Positions 34,811-47,341 of a stretch of 64,000 bases of DNA are shown here, piece by piece. Made by a program: the position numbers and the translations under genes. The stretch spans positions 12,786,364-12,850,363 of the forward strand of contig JAQFVV010000012.1 of NCBI GenBank assembly GCA_028023455.1, read 5' to 3'. The stretch comes from Epiperipatus broadwayi. Its lineage: Eukaryota; Onychophora; Udeonychophora; Euonychophora; Peripatidae. Each line of letters opens with the position of its first letter. Within the stretch, counting starts at the first letter, position 1. Below the pieces are notes generated by a model. The model was given only the letters and a program-made list of their open reading frames with translations. It made no database searches and was not told the DNA's origin.

Positions 34811-37150
34811 AAGTACTGTTTCTATAACTTGGATTGACTCAGGTCAAATTCTGCTACTCTCCCTCTTCCTAGCATAATAAAAATATTAAAAAAAGTTTTT
34901 TTCTATGTTTTCCTTCTGACTTATTTTTGATCCATCCAGTTCTTTAATTTGATCTCTTGTTCTCTGTTTACAAACTTGTTGCTTCCTCCAAATCTGTTGT
35001 TAACTACACAGGTGTGTTGTTCTTATAGGTTCCTATGTCCTCTCACCCTGTGACTGTGAGTCTATTGCTATGACTATTTTTTTTCACAAATTGTGCCAGT
35101 CTGTTGTGTTCTGTGACATAATATCTATAATATAAACTCTCAATTAGAATTTAACATTTTTATCATTCCCAATCATACTAGTGTTAGTATTTAAATATGT
35201 AGTTCAAGGTTCCACTGTTGCTCTTCAGATTCTTGCTCACACAACAGGTGATTGTCAGGTTATTGTTTTTAATCCAGTCTGAACAGCTTTATCTACTATT
35301 TTGCTTCTTCTTTTATGTGACTTTGGGTCAGTGACCTTGACCCATATAATGGTAAGTTGTCTAGAATCTCAAAAATTTTAGTATACTCTCTGTACTTGAC
35401 TCTCATCCACAGCACACTTGTTCCACTTCTGTTAATGTCTAAACAACTGTGACTAAAATAACATATATATCTGCATACAATATATGTGTGTTACCTTACT
35501 TTTTTTCAATATTGGAGATGAGCTTATCTAATTCTACTGAGGCAAGGTCTCACATTGAGCAGCTGTTCAATGCCAACATCTTTACATCTGGCCTGAGCCT
35601 ACTTTTGATTTGCTTACACAATGATTAGCTTATACAACATAGCTATGGTCATGTTATATATCCATAGTGTATGTTTTGTTCTGAGTTGTTACCTTCTATC
35701 TTTTACATGCTACTGTGTATGCTGTGGGGTCTGTGTTCTCCATTTGTACTCTCTCATATAAGAATATTTATACTCTGTGAATGAATTTAGAAGACACAAT
35801 TTTATGAGCATGATCCTCCACTACTTACTTTGCATTATTAATTGCATTCTTTCACTGTTACTCACCGCTGTCTAAATCCATTAACCTTCTTTTCTTTCTT
35901 AATCACACTTTATTAAAATTATTAGTAAGACCTTATTAATATGTAGCATTTATATATATATAACATTCCCCCATATATAACATTCCTACATACATAACAA
36001 TTATAAACTATTTTTGTTTTGATTTGTATAGAATTTTTATTTTATTTTAATAATTTATGTAAAAAAATGTAATTTAGCAACTTTTTGTGTGCATTTAATA
36101 CAAGGTATGTTATCATCTGGTTAACAAAATAACATATTTTAAAAAATAGATAGGTAATATTTTCAATTTTAAATAACACAAATTATCACATGGGAAGATT
36201 GTAGGTATATAAAGAAATAAAAAATTGTAATAATTAATCCAGAGAAGGTCTAGTGTTTGAACACATCAAATATATCACTTTGCCAATGAAATAGCAAAAG
36301 TGACTGCAAGAAAAAAAAATTATCAGCAAAATAAAAGTAAGCCAAGAAGGAGAAATATTAAGTTATCACTATCATTTTTTAATTGGCATTATGAGAAAGT
36401 TATTTCTTGTACACATACATTATAAAGTTATGTGTAAATTTTAGTTGAGCCATCATTTGCTATCTGCAAATGTAATCACTAATAGAGTAGCTAATATAGG
36501 AACTAGACAGTCATGATTTGCCTACTATCCATCTTGCAAGAAAAATTTGCCCTTGTTGATAGCCCATTTATCAATGAAAGAGGTGTAAATCAATTGAAAT
36601 TCTACAAAAATATTACTATAAAAATGATGTCATAAAGAAAATTAAACTCATAAAGAATAAAATTCAGCAAAGCCACATATATAAAAAGTTTTTTCTGAAA
36701 AATTAATATTTAAAAGAAATCTTTCCAAATAGAAAGATTAATCATGCAAAGAATGTTATTTTAAACACTGACCAAAATGTATTTCTCCAAAATACACATT
36801 ACATGATAAAAATTTTAAAAAATTGAAAATACCAAATATAATATTGAAGGATAATATTGAGCAATAAAATATTTTAGTAAGAATTCAATTCAAATTATAT
36901 TTTATAAAATCACAAATAATTATAATTAACTAAAATATTTCAATACACAAGCGATTATTTGATAATAAATGAGGTCTTCTTTTTTAAGATTTTATAATAC
37001 TTTTATTTTTTTATTTGGACATTTTTTTTATATTGGATGTGAAACAATGTAATTTTTAGTATAAGAATCTATCTCACAAAATTATTATATATAATTAACC
37101 AATAATAATTGATACAATAAGTGTGTATATCTTTGAAGAGGTTAATGTCA
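34811..37150. other. Probable Gypsy 5' region, then AT-rich DNA
   Basis: From 34811 to about 35900 the DNA is richer in C and T than usual and probably continues the 5' gag or leader of the minus-strand Gypsy copy, but no block could be read with confidence. From 35900 to 37150 nothing is supported. Confidence 0.35.
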
Positions 37151-37159
37151 GGGTTGAGA

Positions 37160-37865
37160 TTAAAAGATCGAAATTTCAGCCAGAAATGTATACAAATAGA
37201 TATAAATATTTGCAGATGTACATATTATAAAAGAATGATTTATGTGTTTTATATATGATTGTGGTATGATTTTTATTTATACTTCAAAATCACTTGGTGA
37301 CCATCAGCTAGCTTTTCTTGAGATAAATAATAAACAGCTAATCATGAATTTTAAATACTGGTCTTTGGAAACCAAATTCTTTGATTTCCTAGATCTAACT
37401 CACCTTAATGCATCACCCACAGCATACTTCTTGAAGTTCAGAAAGGGATATGATATTGACAATATGTGTTCAATATGCCACAGAGAAAAAGAAACTCAGT
37501 ATCATTTTCTTACAGAATATATTGGCCTCACAAACTCACAATTAAAATTGACATTATTTAGGAAAACTGATATAACTGTCTCAAATCTTCTCAAAAGCTT
37601 TACAAAATGGTCCTTTCCCAGCATAAGAGCCTCCACTTTCACACTTTATGCACTATGGTGCACAAGATGCATTTTCTTCTGTTATTACAATACTATGCAA
37701 CCAAACATAATATTAAACAAATTGAAACAACTAAGAATCAGAGATAAGAAGATTGCACCACTAAATATTTTTGTTGCCATCTGGGCACAGATGAGGACAA
37801 ACATTTAAAAAATAATAAGGGTAAGCAAAACAATAGTCACATTTTTATCCTCAAAACCAATAAAG
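37160..37865 (+). pseudogene. zf-RVT LINE, C-terminal fragment
   Basis: An open frame of 188 codons (37242-37808) contains the pre-finger block FKYWSLETKFFDFLDL, then LNASPTAYFLKF. The finger reads CSICHREKETQYHFLTEY, with the last Cys replaced by Tyr. It continues with FPSIRASTFTLYALWCTR and ends RIRDKKIAPLN, which aligns with ERDRKIPPPP in the copy at 1846. The stop at 37806-37808 is likely the natural ORF end. An AATAAA signal follows at 37858. It is the longest uninterrupted frame of this family here, 5'-truncated and without RT. Confidence 0.75.
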
Positions 37866-39084
37866 CTGGTTTATGCTAACCAAAACTATTCTTATTATCA
37901 ATCCAGAGAGATAAATAAGAATTATCACTATTAGAGTAATATAACCACTTCATTAGTTTACTTTATTGAGATCATATTTTGATGACGATAGAGTAGTTTT
38001 AGCAATGATTCAGTTCCTGAACAATATTGTGGTGGATAAAATAAATTTTTATTATTATGCTTAAACAGGAAGTTGTTAGTACATCATATCATTAAGTTTT
38101 TACCATTACATAGCAGCATACCAATATATTAAGGAGTTCTAATTCTATGATTTTTTTCAATCTGATACTAAATATATTGTAATAAAAAATGAAAATAAAT
38201 AGGACATCTGATGAATGTGACCATCAAAAGAAATTCGGATATGGAAGTTTAGAAATAATTAGTTACTGACATTGGTGCGCTATTTTATATGTACTTGAAC
38301 GTATATAAATGTTAATGAGAAAATTACTTATATAATTTTATTTAGCTGGTAGTGTTCCTGTGATTATGATCATCAGTCAAAGTACAAATATCAAAAATAT
38401 TTATAACAGTATTGATTTTAATAATAACAATAATAGCAAAGAGGAAACTGTATTAGCTATCCATTAGTTTTCTACATATGAATAACATATATATTAAGTG
38501 AAATTATGCTCAAGGTTAAATGGGTTTGAAAGTAAACATTAAAAACCGGTCAACACTTAGACAATTCCAATATCATTAATAATTCAACAAACTTAAACTG
38601 TTGTTAAAGCAATCTTCTTTTAACAATAAAATTTGAGAATGTTGATTGAAATAAAAAATCTATTGTTCATTTTAATAAATAAAAAAAAGGAATTATTTTT
38701 TCTCTCTTCTAAGCTAAGTGATATGCAAAGTAGTTTTTTTTTTTGAAAATCAAAACAAGAGATGACCTTCGCTCCTTCCCAATTTTGCTTAAATGCTCAT
38801 AACTCATTATCAACGTCTGTAAACTTTCCTTTTTTTTCACGCTTATTTTTCAGTGTTGACTAACACAATTCTACTTTATTACTAGATTTTTCACAATAAA
38901 AATTATATTAAAAATATGAAAAAAAATTATATTTAAGAAAAAAAAAGAATTGAAATGAGGTTCAAGAAAAAACTAAGTTTCAACATTAGATCAGTTTTTT
39001 CTTTTTTTTAAATCAGATTGGAAAATGATTTCATTCAAATCCCACAAGGTATCAACTTATTCTCTGTAAATAAAAAGGAATAAC
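37866..39084. other. AT-rich DNA with dispersed repeat copy 2
   Basis: The only feature is 38541-38640, the partner of 8074-8170 (CGGTCAACACTTAGACAAT, AACTGTTGTTAAAG, TTTTAACAATAAAA). Confidence 0.5.
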
Positions 39085-39100
39085 ACTACTAACAGTTATT

Positions 39101-39219
39101 ATTACATTTTCATTTACCATTGTCAAACTTCCTCCACTCACAATTTTGACGCCATCCATTTCAGATAAATAATGCAATAATGATTATTACTAATCATTAT
39201 CAAAACTAGAGATTATCTC
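39101..39219 (+). repeat. Direct repeat, copy 1 (partner 39512-39627)
   Basis: TCATTTACCATTGTCAAACT, GACGCCATCCATTTCAGATA, AATAATGATTATTACTAATC and AAACTAGAGATTATCT occur in both copies with few changes. The word CTACTAACAGTTAT precedes copy 1 and follows copy 2, so the unit seems to belong to a rearranged tandem array. Inside is a short palindrome AATGATTA--TAATCATT. Confidence 0.8.
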
Positions 39220-39511
39220 TAGCACGGATATAAAATTTAAACCTCAGTTAAAAATTAATATATCTGATTTTTTATTTATTTTACACACACTGAGTTATTA
39301 ACCTTTCTCTTTCCCTGTGTAATATCTTATAGATATAATAAACACCTCCATACTTTCCCATTCTTTTTAAATTCACTTAAATAAAGATATAATAAAAGAC
39401 AAATGACACCCAAGATGCATTTTGTACTGAACCAGCACTCATCAGTTGGCCCAGGTCACTATCTCTCATATATATCTTTATTATATAAAAAGTATTTATC
39501 TAGAATAGATT

Positions 39512-39627
39512 GTTACATTATCATTTACCATTGTCAAACTTCCTACACTCACAACTTTGACGCCATCCATTTCAGATAAATACAATAATGATTATTACTA
39601 ATCATTATCGAAACTAGAGATTATCTA
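39512..39627 (+). repeat. Direct repeat, copy 2
   Basis: See 39101-39219. Starts of the two copies are about 411 bp apart. Low divergence points to a recent local duplication. Confidence 0.8.
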
Positions 39628-39878
39628 CTAACAGTTATCTAGATCTAATCTGAACACTTTTGAATAACTCTGGTTCAAATGAAGAAACAGGCTTATTTAA
39701 ATGACAGCTAAAAAACTACAAGACAATAATATTACCCTAAACAGACCTTTAATATTTGTCAGAAAGAAATAAATGACAATTATTTTGGTGAGTTTTATAT
39801 TTAAAGTCTGATTTGTTCTTTATTTTAATTAATCTGAATTTGTAAATAATGTTTCTCTATGAAGTATTACAATTTTAA

Positions 39879-39980
39879 TTTTTTTTCCTCATGTGTCATA
39901 GCATCAGTCGGGAAGCGAACCCGCTAACCCAGGACAACTGCTTGTAAAGCAGCTGTCACTGACCTCTCGACCACCAATGC
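39879..39980 (-). repeat. tRNA-headed SINE, second copy
   Basis: On the minus strand the head begins GCATTGGTGG at 39980, with AGGTCAGTGACAG, an anticodon arm CTGCTTTACAAGCAG, B box GGGTTCGCTTCCC, and 3' acceptor ACTGATGC. The tail TATGACACATGAGG and a run of A match the TGACACAT-A(n) tail at 741-760. The head carries an 8-base insertion (TTAGCGGG-like) before the T arm. The anticodon position reads TAC, unlike TCC in the first copy. No clear target duplication was found. Confidence 0.7.
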
Positions 39981-40795
39981 TATCTTTCTTTATTGCATTG
40001 TCCAATACAACAAAAAAGTCCTCTATACCTACCAAAATATGAAGGTCACAGGAAAATCACCTAAGGGCAATTTGCATGCGATTTCCACAGTCTAACATCA
40101 CAGGATAAACAACTTTCTGTTTATAGCCTGCTAAGATCAGCTAAATACATGGGACTCTATCATTGTTTATGTAAACTTAATTAACTCATTGATTGTAAAA
40201 TAATGTAAAATATAATGAGACACACAATTTATTCAAGTATATACATTTTTACAACACTCACAATAGCATAAATTGACTGTCATCAATGAGAAATAGTAAT
40301 ATGTCTTACCTGTGACCAAACTTACATGTTTATTTCATTGCCCTGTCAATTTTTAAACAAGTTAATAAGAATAATTATTTATGGATTCTATTACTAAATT
40401 TATGCACAGATAATATGTGGTACAATATATTTTTAAACCTGCTGCATAGACCAACTATTTACTATTACAGTAAGATTTAATAAACCTACTGTTTGAGATA
40501 TGCTGTATTCTCTAACTATTTAAAGAACCTGACTACTATAAATGCTTTCAGACTATAATGCAGATAAGTAACTATTATATAAGTAAGTGTAAGAGGCAAC
40601 AACTGCTTTACATTATTTATGAATAAATAAATATATATGAGTTAGGAAAACACTATATGATAGGGATTTTTTTCTATCACATAATATTGTATTGAATAGA
40701 AAAAAGTGCTTGATATTAATATTGGACAAATAATGTTTGTTATAATATTCTGAAAAAAACTCAGTTTAAAAAAATTTGTAATAACTTCTTTACAG
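39981..40795. other. AT-rich DNA, no gene
   Basis: Nothing supported. Confidence 0.4.
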
Positions 40796-40985
40796 TAGTG
40801 CTACCCTGTGCCAACCAGAATAATCAATGGATGCCAGAAGGCTTGTGCATAAAATCCCCATCTAGTGCCTACTCATCCAATATTTACAGACTAGTTTCTG
40901 GCTTATGGCCTTCATCAGTGAGGAGGTTTGGATCTAGAGCACTACACCTAGATCTTAAAATGGTGATCATGTGATGTTTACTGGT
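40796..40985. mobile_element. Family A fold-back element, internally deleted
   Basis: The left 165 bp match the family A arm in minus orientation (GCCAGAAGGCTTGTGCATAA, CCTACTCATCCAATAT, CATCAGTGAGGAG). It then jumps directly to the plus-oriented outer end TGATCATGTGATGTTTACTGG. This is the 14-kb composite with its middle lost. It is more diverged than the 14-kb copy. Confidence 0.75.
40877..40931 (-). ncRNA. Hammerhead ribozyme with damaged helix I (family A)
   Basis: On the minus strand CTGATGA, helix II GGC-CATAA-GCC, GAAAC and TAGTC are unchanged. Helix I keeps TG-CA next to the core and TTGG-CCAA at its far end, but the middle pairs are lost (TGTAAATA against CTCCTCA). The loop change CACAA to CATAA spares the stem. 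Confidence 0.65.
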
Positions 40986-42359
40986 TTTCTTTTTACTTGT
41001 TAAAATTATTGTTTTAAAAAAATAATTATTATATATCACATGTGTATGCTAAGCTTATGAATTTTATATAAGGTATTAATAAGAGGAAAAGGTAAAAAAA
41101 TAATAATAATCATGTAAATGAAATGTACACAAATAAATTGTCTAAGTCACAAATAACCATAATTAATGATGTAATTATTTCCATTAGTATCATTTGTTCA
41201 TAATTAAACTTATATTTGATTACTGAAAATTGGATTATATGTAGATGGATTTATATATGCACAATTTTTTGTTTAATGTTTAATAATTTACATATGTTCA
41301 CATCCATATAAGTGAATACATTCCTATCAGTTTAATGAGTTAGGGATCAATCTCAGAATGAATCATGCCTGTATAAACAAATTGTAATTGTATTAAAATA
41401 GGTTTAGGACCAAAAGGCCACTCCTTGTATAGAAGATTTACTCAGTTAGGGTTAGGATCAAGATACCATCCTTGTAATAATACTAATAATGATGATGATG
41501 ATGATGATAATAATAATAGTAATAATAAGTGGTTATGTTTAAGATTGAGATTTAAAAAAAGACCAATTTTTATGATTATTGTGGTAAAGATAGCATTGAT
41601 ATCTATTCCATATAGAACAAATGTATGTGTAATTATTAGAAAATATGTGAGTCAAAGAAATACTATATTTATGAATTTATACATGCATAAAATTATATTT
41701 AAGTTTATTGAAATCACAGTTAAACATATGGCAAATGTGTTACATTATTTATGAATATATTGATACTATGATGCATAAAGATTAAAGAACTTTGTTAAAG
41801 AAATAAATTGCATAAATAATTAATCATTATAGATATAGTTCTAAATAAATTATTACATGATTTGTTACATTGTTTATGTAAGATTGCTCGGCTACCATCA
41901 TTCATCAGAAATAACTTATGTTCTTCATGATTTAGTCCTACATTGCAAATGGGACTATGTAATGGTTACATTATTGTATTGGAAAAATATTGTTTTAAAT
42001 ATACGTGTTGATTTATGTCTTGATGCTTAAAGCCATGTGGTGTCCATGTAATTTATGTAAATAAATAAATAGACAAAATATAAAATATTGAAATATAATT
42101 AATCCAACCATTACAATATATATATAAAATAAAATGTCCATTATGTAATAAATATTATACTAAAAATAACAATGAACATAATGGTGATAATATATTATAA
42201 AAAGTCTTACAATCCACAGAAGTACTTTCATTTAATTATTTAATCTTTTTCAGCTGTCATTTAATTTCAAATATAGTGGAAGCAAATGTCATCAAGATTC
42301 CCAAATTTTAATGTTAGCACTTTGTCAATAAATTATAGATATTTTATTTTGGTTTATGA
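40986..42359. other. AT-rich DNA with a GAT/AAT triplet run
   Basis: A GATGATGATGATGATGAT run with AATAAT flanks lies at 41488-41530. The 109-codon frame around it is an artefact of the triplet period. Nothing else is supported. Confidence 0.45.
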
Positions 42360-44330
42360 AAATTGCCTAATTAATTTTCTTTCATTGGGAGTTCTCTCCA
42401 CATGAAGAATCTTAACATTTTTAAGATCAAAATTAAAAGTACACTTATATGCTTTTTTATAATCAAAGAAAACAGAAGCTATTATTGAATCATTGTCACT
42501 CTTATTTTTATATGCTTATATTAATATTTTCTCCATACTACATCTTGATTCACTTATGTATGAAGCCATGCATCTACATAAAATTTGAGAAATAACATTA
42601 TTTTTTGTTTGAAAGGTATGGCACTTTTAAAATTATTGACCAATCTGTTAACAGTTTGTGGAACATAAAATGAAACATTAAGTAAATTCTTATATATATT
42701 TTTCAAAAAAATTAACTTGAGCATTTGAAATATATGGAATACAAATCCATTTTTATTTTTCAGCCCTTTTAAATTATACTTTTTAAAATTGACACAAAGT
42801 ATAATTAATCTGTTTAATATTATAACCAACTTCAAGCAGTTCTTTTATAAATATTTCAATATTTTGTGATTTATCACTTTTGTAATGGTATAATTTTTCA
42901 TCACAAAATAAAAATATCTAAAACTTGTCATCTTATGTATAATTGATATTTTGACTTAGAGTGCATGTATCTTCTTTTTTTTTTGCAATAGATTAATTAC
43001 TATCTTTTGTAATATATAAATATATTTAATAGCTTTGTTCTGTTCTTTTTAAAATAGTGATTCATATCATTTGTTTAACTCATCTTACAAGATAATTGAT
43101 ATCATTGGTATGTCCCCAAACAAAAGAATCATAAATGTATCTTTTAAATAAGATATTTATTTTATATAGCGTGATGTTTTTTTTTTAAACTGTAATAATA
43201 ATCAGCATTAAGTTAATGCACATGCACTTTGTGGATTTTAACTATAAATGAATACTCTCACTTTCCAAACATAAGATAAAGTCTTTGTGAAAAAATAGAA
43301 TGAATCCATCTATCCTTTCAACCCAAATGTTTAAGTATGGGCAAATCTTAAGTATTTGGAAATGAGAGCATGAAAATATTAAACAATCATTTTAAATTAC
43401 TTTTACTATGCCTGAATAAATGACACCTGTGAAATTTACTAGAATTTACAATACATCATTCTTAGTTGAAATTAAACATATGTAAATAAGATACTTATTT
43501 TATGTCTTCATACTCTCATTTCCAAATACTTAAGATTTGCCTATACTTAAATGTTTGGGTTGAAAGGATAGATAGATTCATTCTAACTTTTCACAAAGAC
43601 TGTATCTTATGTTTGGAAAGTGAGAGTATTCAATTATAGTTAAAATTCACAAAGCGCATTGTGCATTAGCTTAATGCTGATTATTATTATAGTTTTAAAA
43701 AAACATCATGCTATATAAAATAAATATCTTATTTACATATGTTTAATTTCAACTAAGAATGACATATCGTAAATTCTAGTAAATTTCACAGGCATCATTC
43801 ATTCAGGCATAGTAAAAGTAATTTAAAATGATTGTTTAATATCTTCATGCTCTCATTTCCAAAAACACATCTTTTGTAAATTTTAATATCTTTAAAATGG
43901 CAGTTATTTAAAATCTCATCCTCATATGTAGACAAAACAAAATTGCAAATTTGTGTAACTATAGGCAGACTCATCTCCAATAAGTTCCCCACAATCAATA
44001 ACAAATTTTATGATATACTTGCAAATCTCTTTATTTCTTAATACTTATTCAATAATCCTTATGGCAAACCACACATTTCTCTCACATATAATAAAGCAAT
44101 AATATCCATTTCATCAACTTCTATATTTTTAATTTTGTCTACAAATTCAATAGATGAAGCAGTAGTATTTTCACCATATTCTAAAATGTCTTGCAATAGT
44201 TCACCAATATATTTAGATATCTGATACATAAATGATCCACCAGAATGTATCACAATTCTCAAAGGACTTCCATCTTTATGTAATTTTATATGTGCAAAAA
44301 TATAAAAACATATAGCACATGAAAGATATA
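42360..44330 (-). pseudogene. Penelope-like element: RT and GIY-YIG endonuclease fossil
   Basis: From 44330 down: KLHKDGSPLRIVI (usual LPKIHK-G-PLRPIV), SFMYQISKYIGELL, SSIEFVDKIKNI, and a motif A block whose catalytic D is lost (IIALLYVREMCGLP). Next come LEMSLPIVTQI (motif B) and YKRC-VFGN, where the Y-DD of motif C is deleted. Then LNNHFK and MSFLVEIKH. An inverted duplication (43142-43860) interrupts the ORF. From 42840: LLNVSFYVPQTVNRLV, the connector, then the nuclease ILCRCMASYISESRCSMEK. The latter corresponds to the family pattern C-CG--YIGE-GR-ME. It continues with SIIASVFFDYKKAY and NVKILHVERTPNERK, the C-terminal H and R-K blocks. Order RT-connector-GIY-YIG is diagnostic of Penelope-like elements. 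Multiple stops make it dead. Confidence 0.75.
43142..43860. repeat. Inverted duplication inside the Penelope-like ORF
   Basis: On the plus strand the order is A (43142-43355), B (43356-43500), A' (43505-43720), B' (43722-43860). Primes are inverted copies: AAATAAATATCTT against AAGATATTTATTT, TCAGCATTAA-TTAATGC, CATTTCCAAATACTTAAGAT. B'A' on the minus strand is RT thumb coding sequence, and A-B is a second copy in the other direction. Two alternative hairpins (A with A', B with B') are possible. Confidence 0.7.
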
Positions 44331-45235
44331 TATTGTGGTAAACATTTTTACTTATAGCTTTTTTTAAAAAAAATATTGTTAATAAATTGTATTCATTGAT
44401 TATCCATATTATATTCTTTGATTAAAATGAAACAAAGCTTATTCATTTGTACTTTAACTTATGTCATTAATTACATTTGCAGACCGTTATGTTCTTTCAA
44501 ACAAATTATATTGTCAATTTTAAGCATGTACTTGCTTTGCACAAACTATTTTATATTCATTGTCAGAAAGTAATTTAGAACAAGGTACTAATTATTCCAC
44601 TCAGAATTATATATAAAATATTCATTACTCTATGATTAAACTAAGTAATGCCTATGAAATTGCTAAATATTGTTTATTTCCTTCTATACACATATGAATA
44701 AATAGAGTCCTAGATTATGACACTATGATATATAATTTAATAAATTAATAATCAAGAGATTTTCAAAAAATAATTAATCCATACAATTAATATACTAACA
44801 ATAATTCACAAAATGTAATTACTTGAAGTAATAGTACAAACAATTACTTATAGATTAAATAAATTTCACTAATGAAATTGTAATATAAAATAGATTATTG
44901 TGAAGTTTATAATTATCATTGATTTCTTTCTTTTTTCTTTGTTTAAGAATTGATAACAAAATGTTCTTTTTTACTACAGCATGTGAATAAATTATTTTGT
45001 TTACATATATAGATTAGATTAAAGCTGTAAGATTTTTAAATAACAATTAAGGAAGTAATTGTCTTTTAAAATAAATTAGTGAACTCATATCCACATATGC
45101 ATATGTGACTTTATGCAAATACTCTATATATATATTGAGTTCTAGAAAAAAATATTAAAATTTTAGCATAGTTATTGAAGTTAAATTTTCAATTATTTAG
45201 ATATTATGGCAGCAGATTTAAATGAACTTATAGCA
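44331..45235. other. AT-rich DNA, no gene
   Basis: It may hold the unreadable 5' part of the Penelope-like element. No ribozyme core was found here. Confidence 0.4.
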
Positions 45236-46455
45236 AAATTTTTACTAAGATAATTATAACTCGTCTACAGAAAACACTGGACTTCCACCAACCAAGAGAA
45301 CAAGCTGGATTTAAAATTGGTTTTAGTACAGTAGATCATATCTAGGTATTGAGAGAAGTTATAGAAAGGACAAATGAATATGAGTTGCCATTATGCTTAG
45401 GATTTGTAGATTATGAAAAGGCATTTGATTCTATAAATATTTCTTCAGTGATTAAAGCATTGGATCATCAAGGTATAGATCCAGGATATTGTCATATTTT
45501 AAAGAATATTTATAAAAATGCAACAGCAACAATTAGATTACATAATGATAGTAGGAAAGTTACCATTGAGAAGGGTGTAAGACAGGGTGACTCCATATCT
45601 CCAAAACTTTTTACAGCAATGCTGCAAGAAGTATTTTGTGGATTAAAATGGGAAGCTAAAGGAGTGAAAGTAAATGGAGATTATTTAAGTCATTTAGATT
45701 TTGCAGATGATGTAGTTGTTTTTGCAAATAATGCTTTAGAGTTACAGGAAATGTTGCAGGAGTTATCAGATGAAAGTAGGAAAGTAGGACTAAAGATAAA
45801 TGTTGAAAAGACTAAAGTAATGTTTAATAGATTTTCTCAAAATATGAAAATAAAGATTGATTATGATGAATTAGAAGAAGTTAACAGTTAAAAATACCTT
45901 GGTCAGATTATTAATACAGATGGAAACATAATGGATGAAATTAATCATAGAATTAAACTTGGTTGGAGTGCTTTTGGTAGAAATAACTTGATACTAAAAG
46001 GAAATATGCCTTAAATGTGTTTTGCCAGTTCTTACTTATGGATCTGAGACTTGGACACTTAATAGAAGAGCAATACAGAGACTTCAAAACACTCAAAGAA
46101 GTATGGAGAGATGCATGTTGGGAGTAACAAGAAGAGATCGAAAATGCAATGTATGGGTAAGAGAACAAACAGGTGTTATTGATCTCCTTGAAAAAATTAA
46201 AAGACTGAAATGGAGTTGGGCTGGACATATTGCTAGAAGAGATGATAATAGATGGACAATTGAAATTTTAAACTGGATTCCAATAGATTGTAAAAGACCC
46301 AGAAAGAGACCACATGTGAGATGGATGGATGAAATAAGAAAGTTTGCAGTGGTGATATGGAGAAGAGAAGCTAAAGATCGGAAAAGATGGATTGAACTTG
46401 GAGAGACCTTCATCCTGCAGTGGATTGATAATGGTTGATGATGATGATGATGATA
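45236..46455 (+). pseudogene. RTE-like LINE, 5'-truncated copy 1
   Basis: The copy begins within the RT at IFTKIITTRLQKTLDF and continues AGFKIGFSTVDHI. The open frame 45349-45891 holds motif A (FVDYEKAFDSI), motif B (GVRQGDSISPKLF) and motif C (LDFADDVVVF). A TAA then interrupts at 45889 (before KYLGQIINTDG). A further frame break lies near 46010, where about nine residues present in copy 2 are deleted. Frame 46022-46438 gives YGSETWTLNRRAIQRL, the C-x-LGVTRRD block, RLKWSWAGHIARR and RWMDEIRK, ending at TGA. The 3' end is a GATGATGATGATGATGAT run. The RT catalytic residues are intact, so the copy is fairly young. Clade (RTE or relative) is from pattern memory. Confidence 0.85.
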
Positions 46456-47333
46456 GCAACAAATATTTTTTAAAATAGATTTCCCTGAATAATATGAAAA
46501 TATTTTTTACAAAGAGCATGGAAGTATAAGCTTATATCCAACTTTGTAAATTTTCTTAGTATTCTATTTTCATTTGGCTTAATCATGCATCAATAGAATT
46601 TAATATTATTCCAATGCAAGTAATTAATAGTCCATAGTTTTACCTAAGAAAACTTCAAATATCTCTTCCAATATAGACCTATATAATATGTGATGAAAAT
46701 ATAATAATTGGTAGGATAATTATTTTCCCAAAGTATAGGCATCTGGCCAACATCTTTTAATTGGTTTCTTTAGCCTCAAATGACTTTCCAATAACAAAAG
46801 TATGTGATCATAGAAAGACTAACATCCTGAGGATAAGAAAATTTTTAGTTTATCTGGCTGCTAAAATGAACATTTATGGTGATTGTGATTTTTTATTTTG
46901 TCAAACATAATGGTAATTGATTGAAATAATACCATAGACAAACTTTATCACTTCTAACAGTAACAAAAATAGTTTCATTTTCTCTTTTACAAATTCTTCT
47001 GAGAAACATTTTTAGTCTGCAAACAAAAATGGCTTTACCCAACTGTGTTCTATATAATTATTTTTAATGTCATTATTATTTCATTTGTTAACCTTTTATA
47101 ATTTATCAATACAAAGCTGTTTACACATTCTTTCATCTTAAAACATGTTTATCAAAAAATATATATTAAAAAATATTTAAAACAATATCCTTCAATTTTT
47201 GGAATTTAAAATTATTTTCATATACTGTTTACAATTATAATATTAGTAGAACTCTATAAAAAGACTGCATTTAATCATTTTCTTGCTAAGTACTAACTAT
47301 GCATTTATATGTGTAAATTATAGCAAATTGACT
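46456..47333. other. AT-rich DNA, no gene
   Basis: Nothing supported. Confidence 0.4.
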
Positions 47334-47341
47334 AGTTATAG

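Noticed and set aside
43142-43860. Separate fold-back transposon inserted in the Penelope-like element
   Set aside because: Both halves translate as, or mirror, the Penelope-like RT itself, so it is an internal inverted duplication.
45953-46519. Minus frames over the RTE-like copy
   Set aside because: Antisense shadows of the LINE C-terminal coding sequence.
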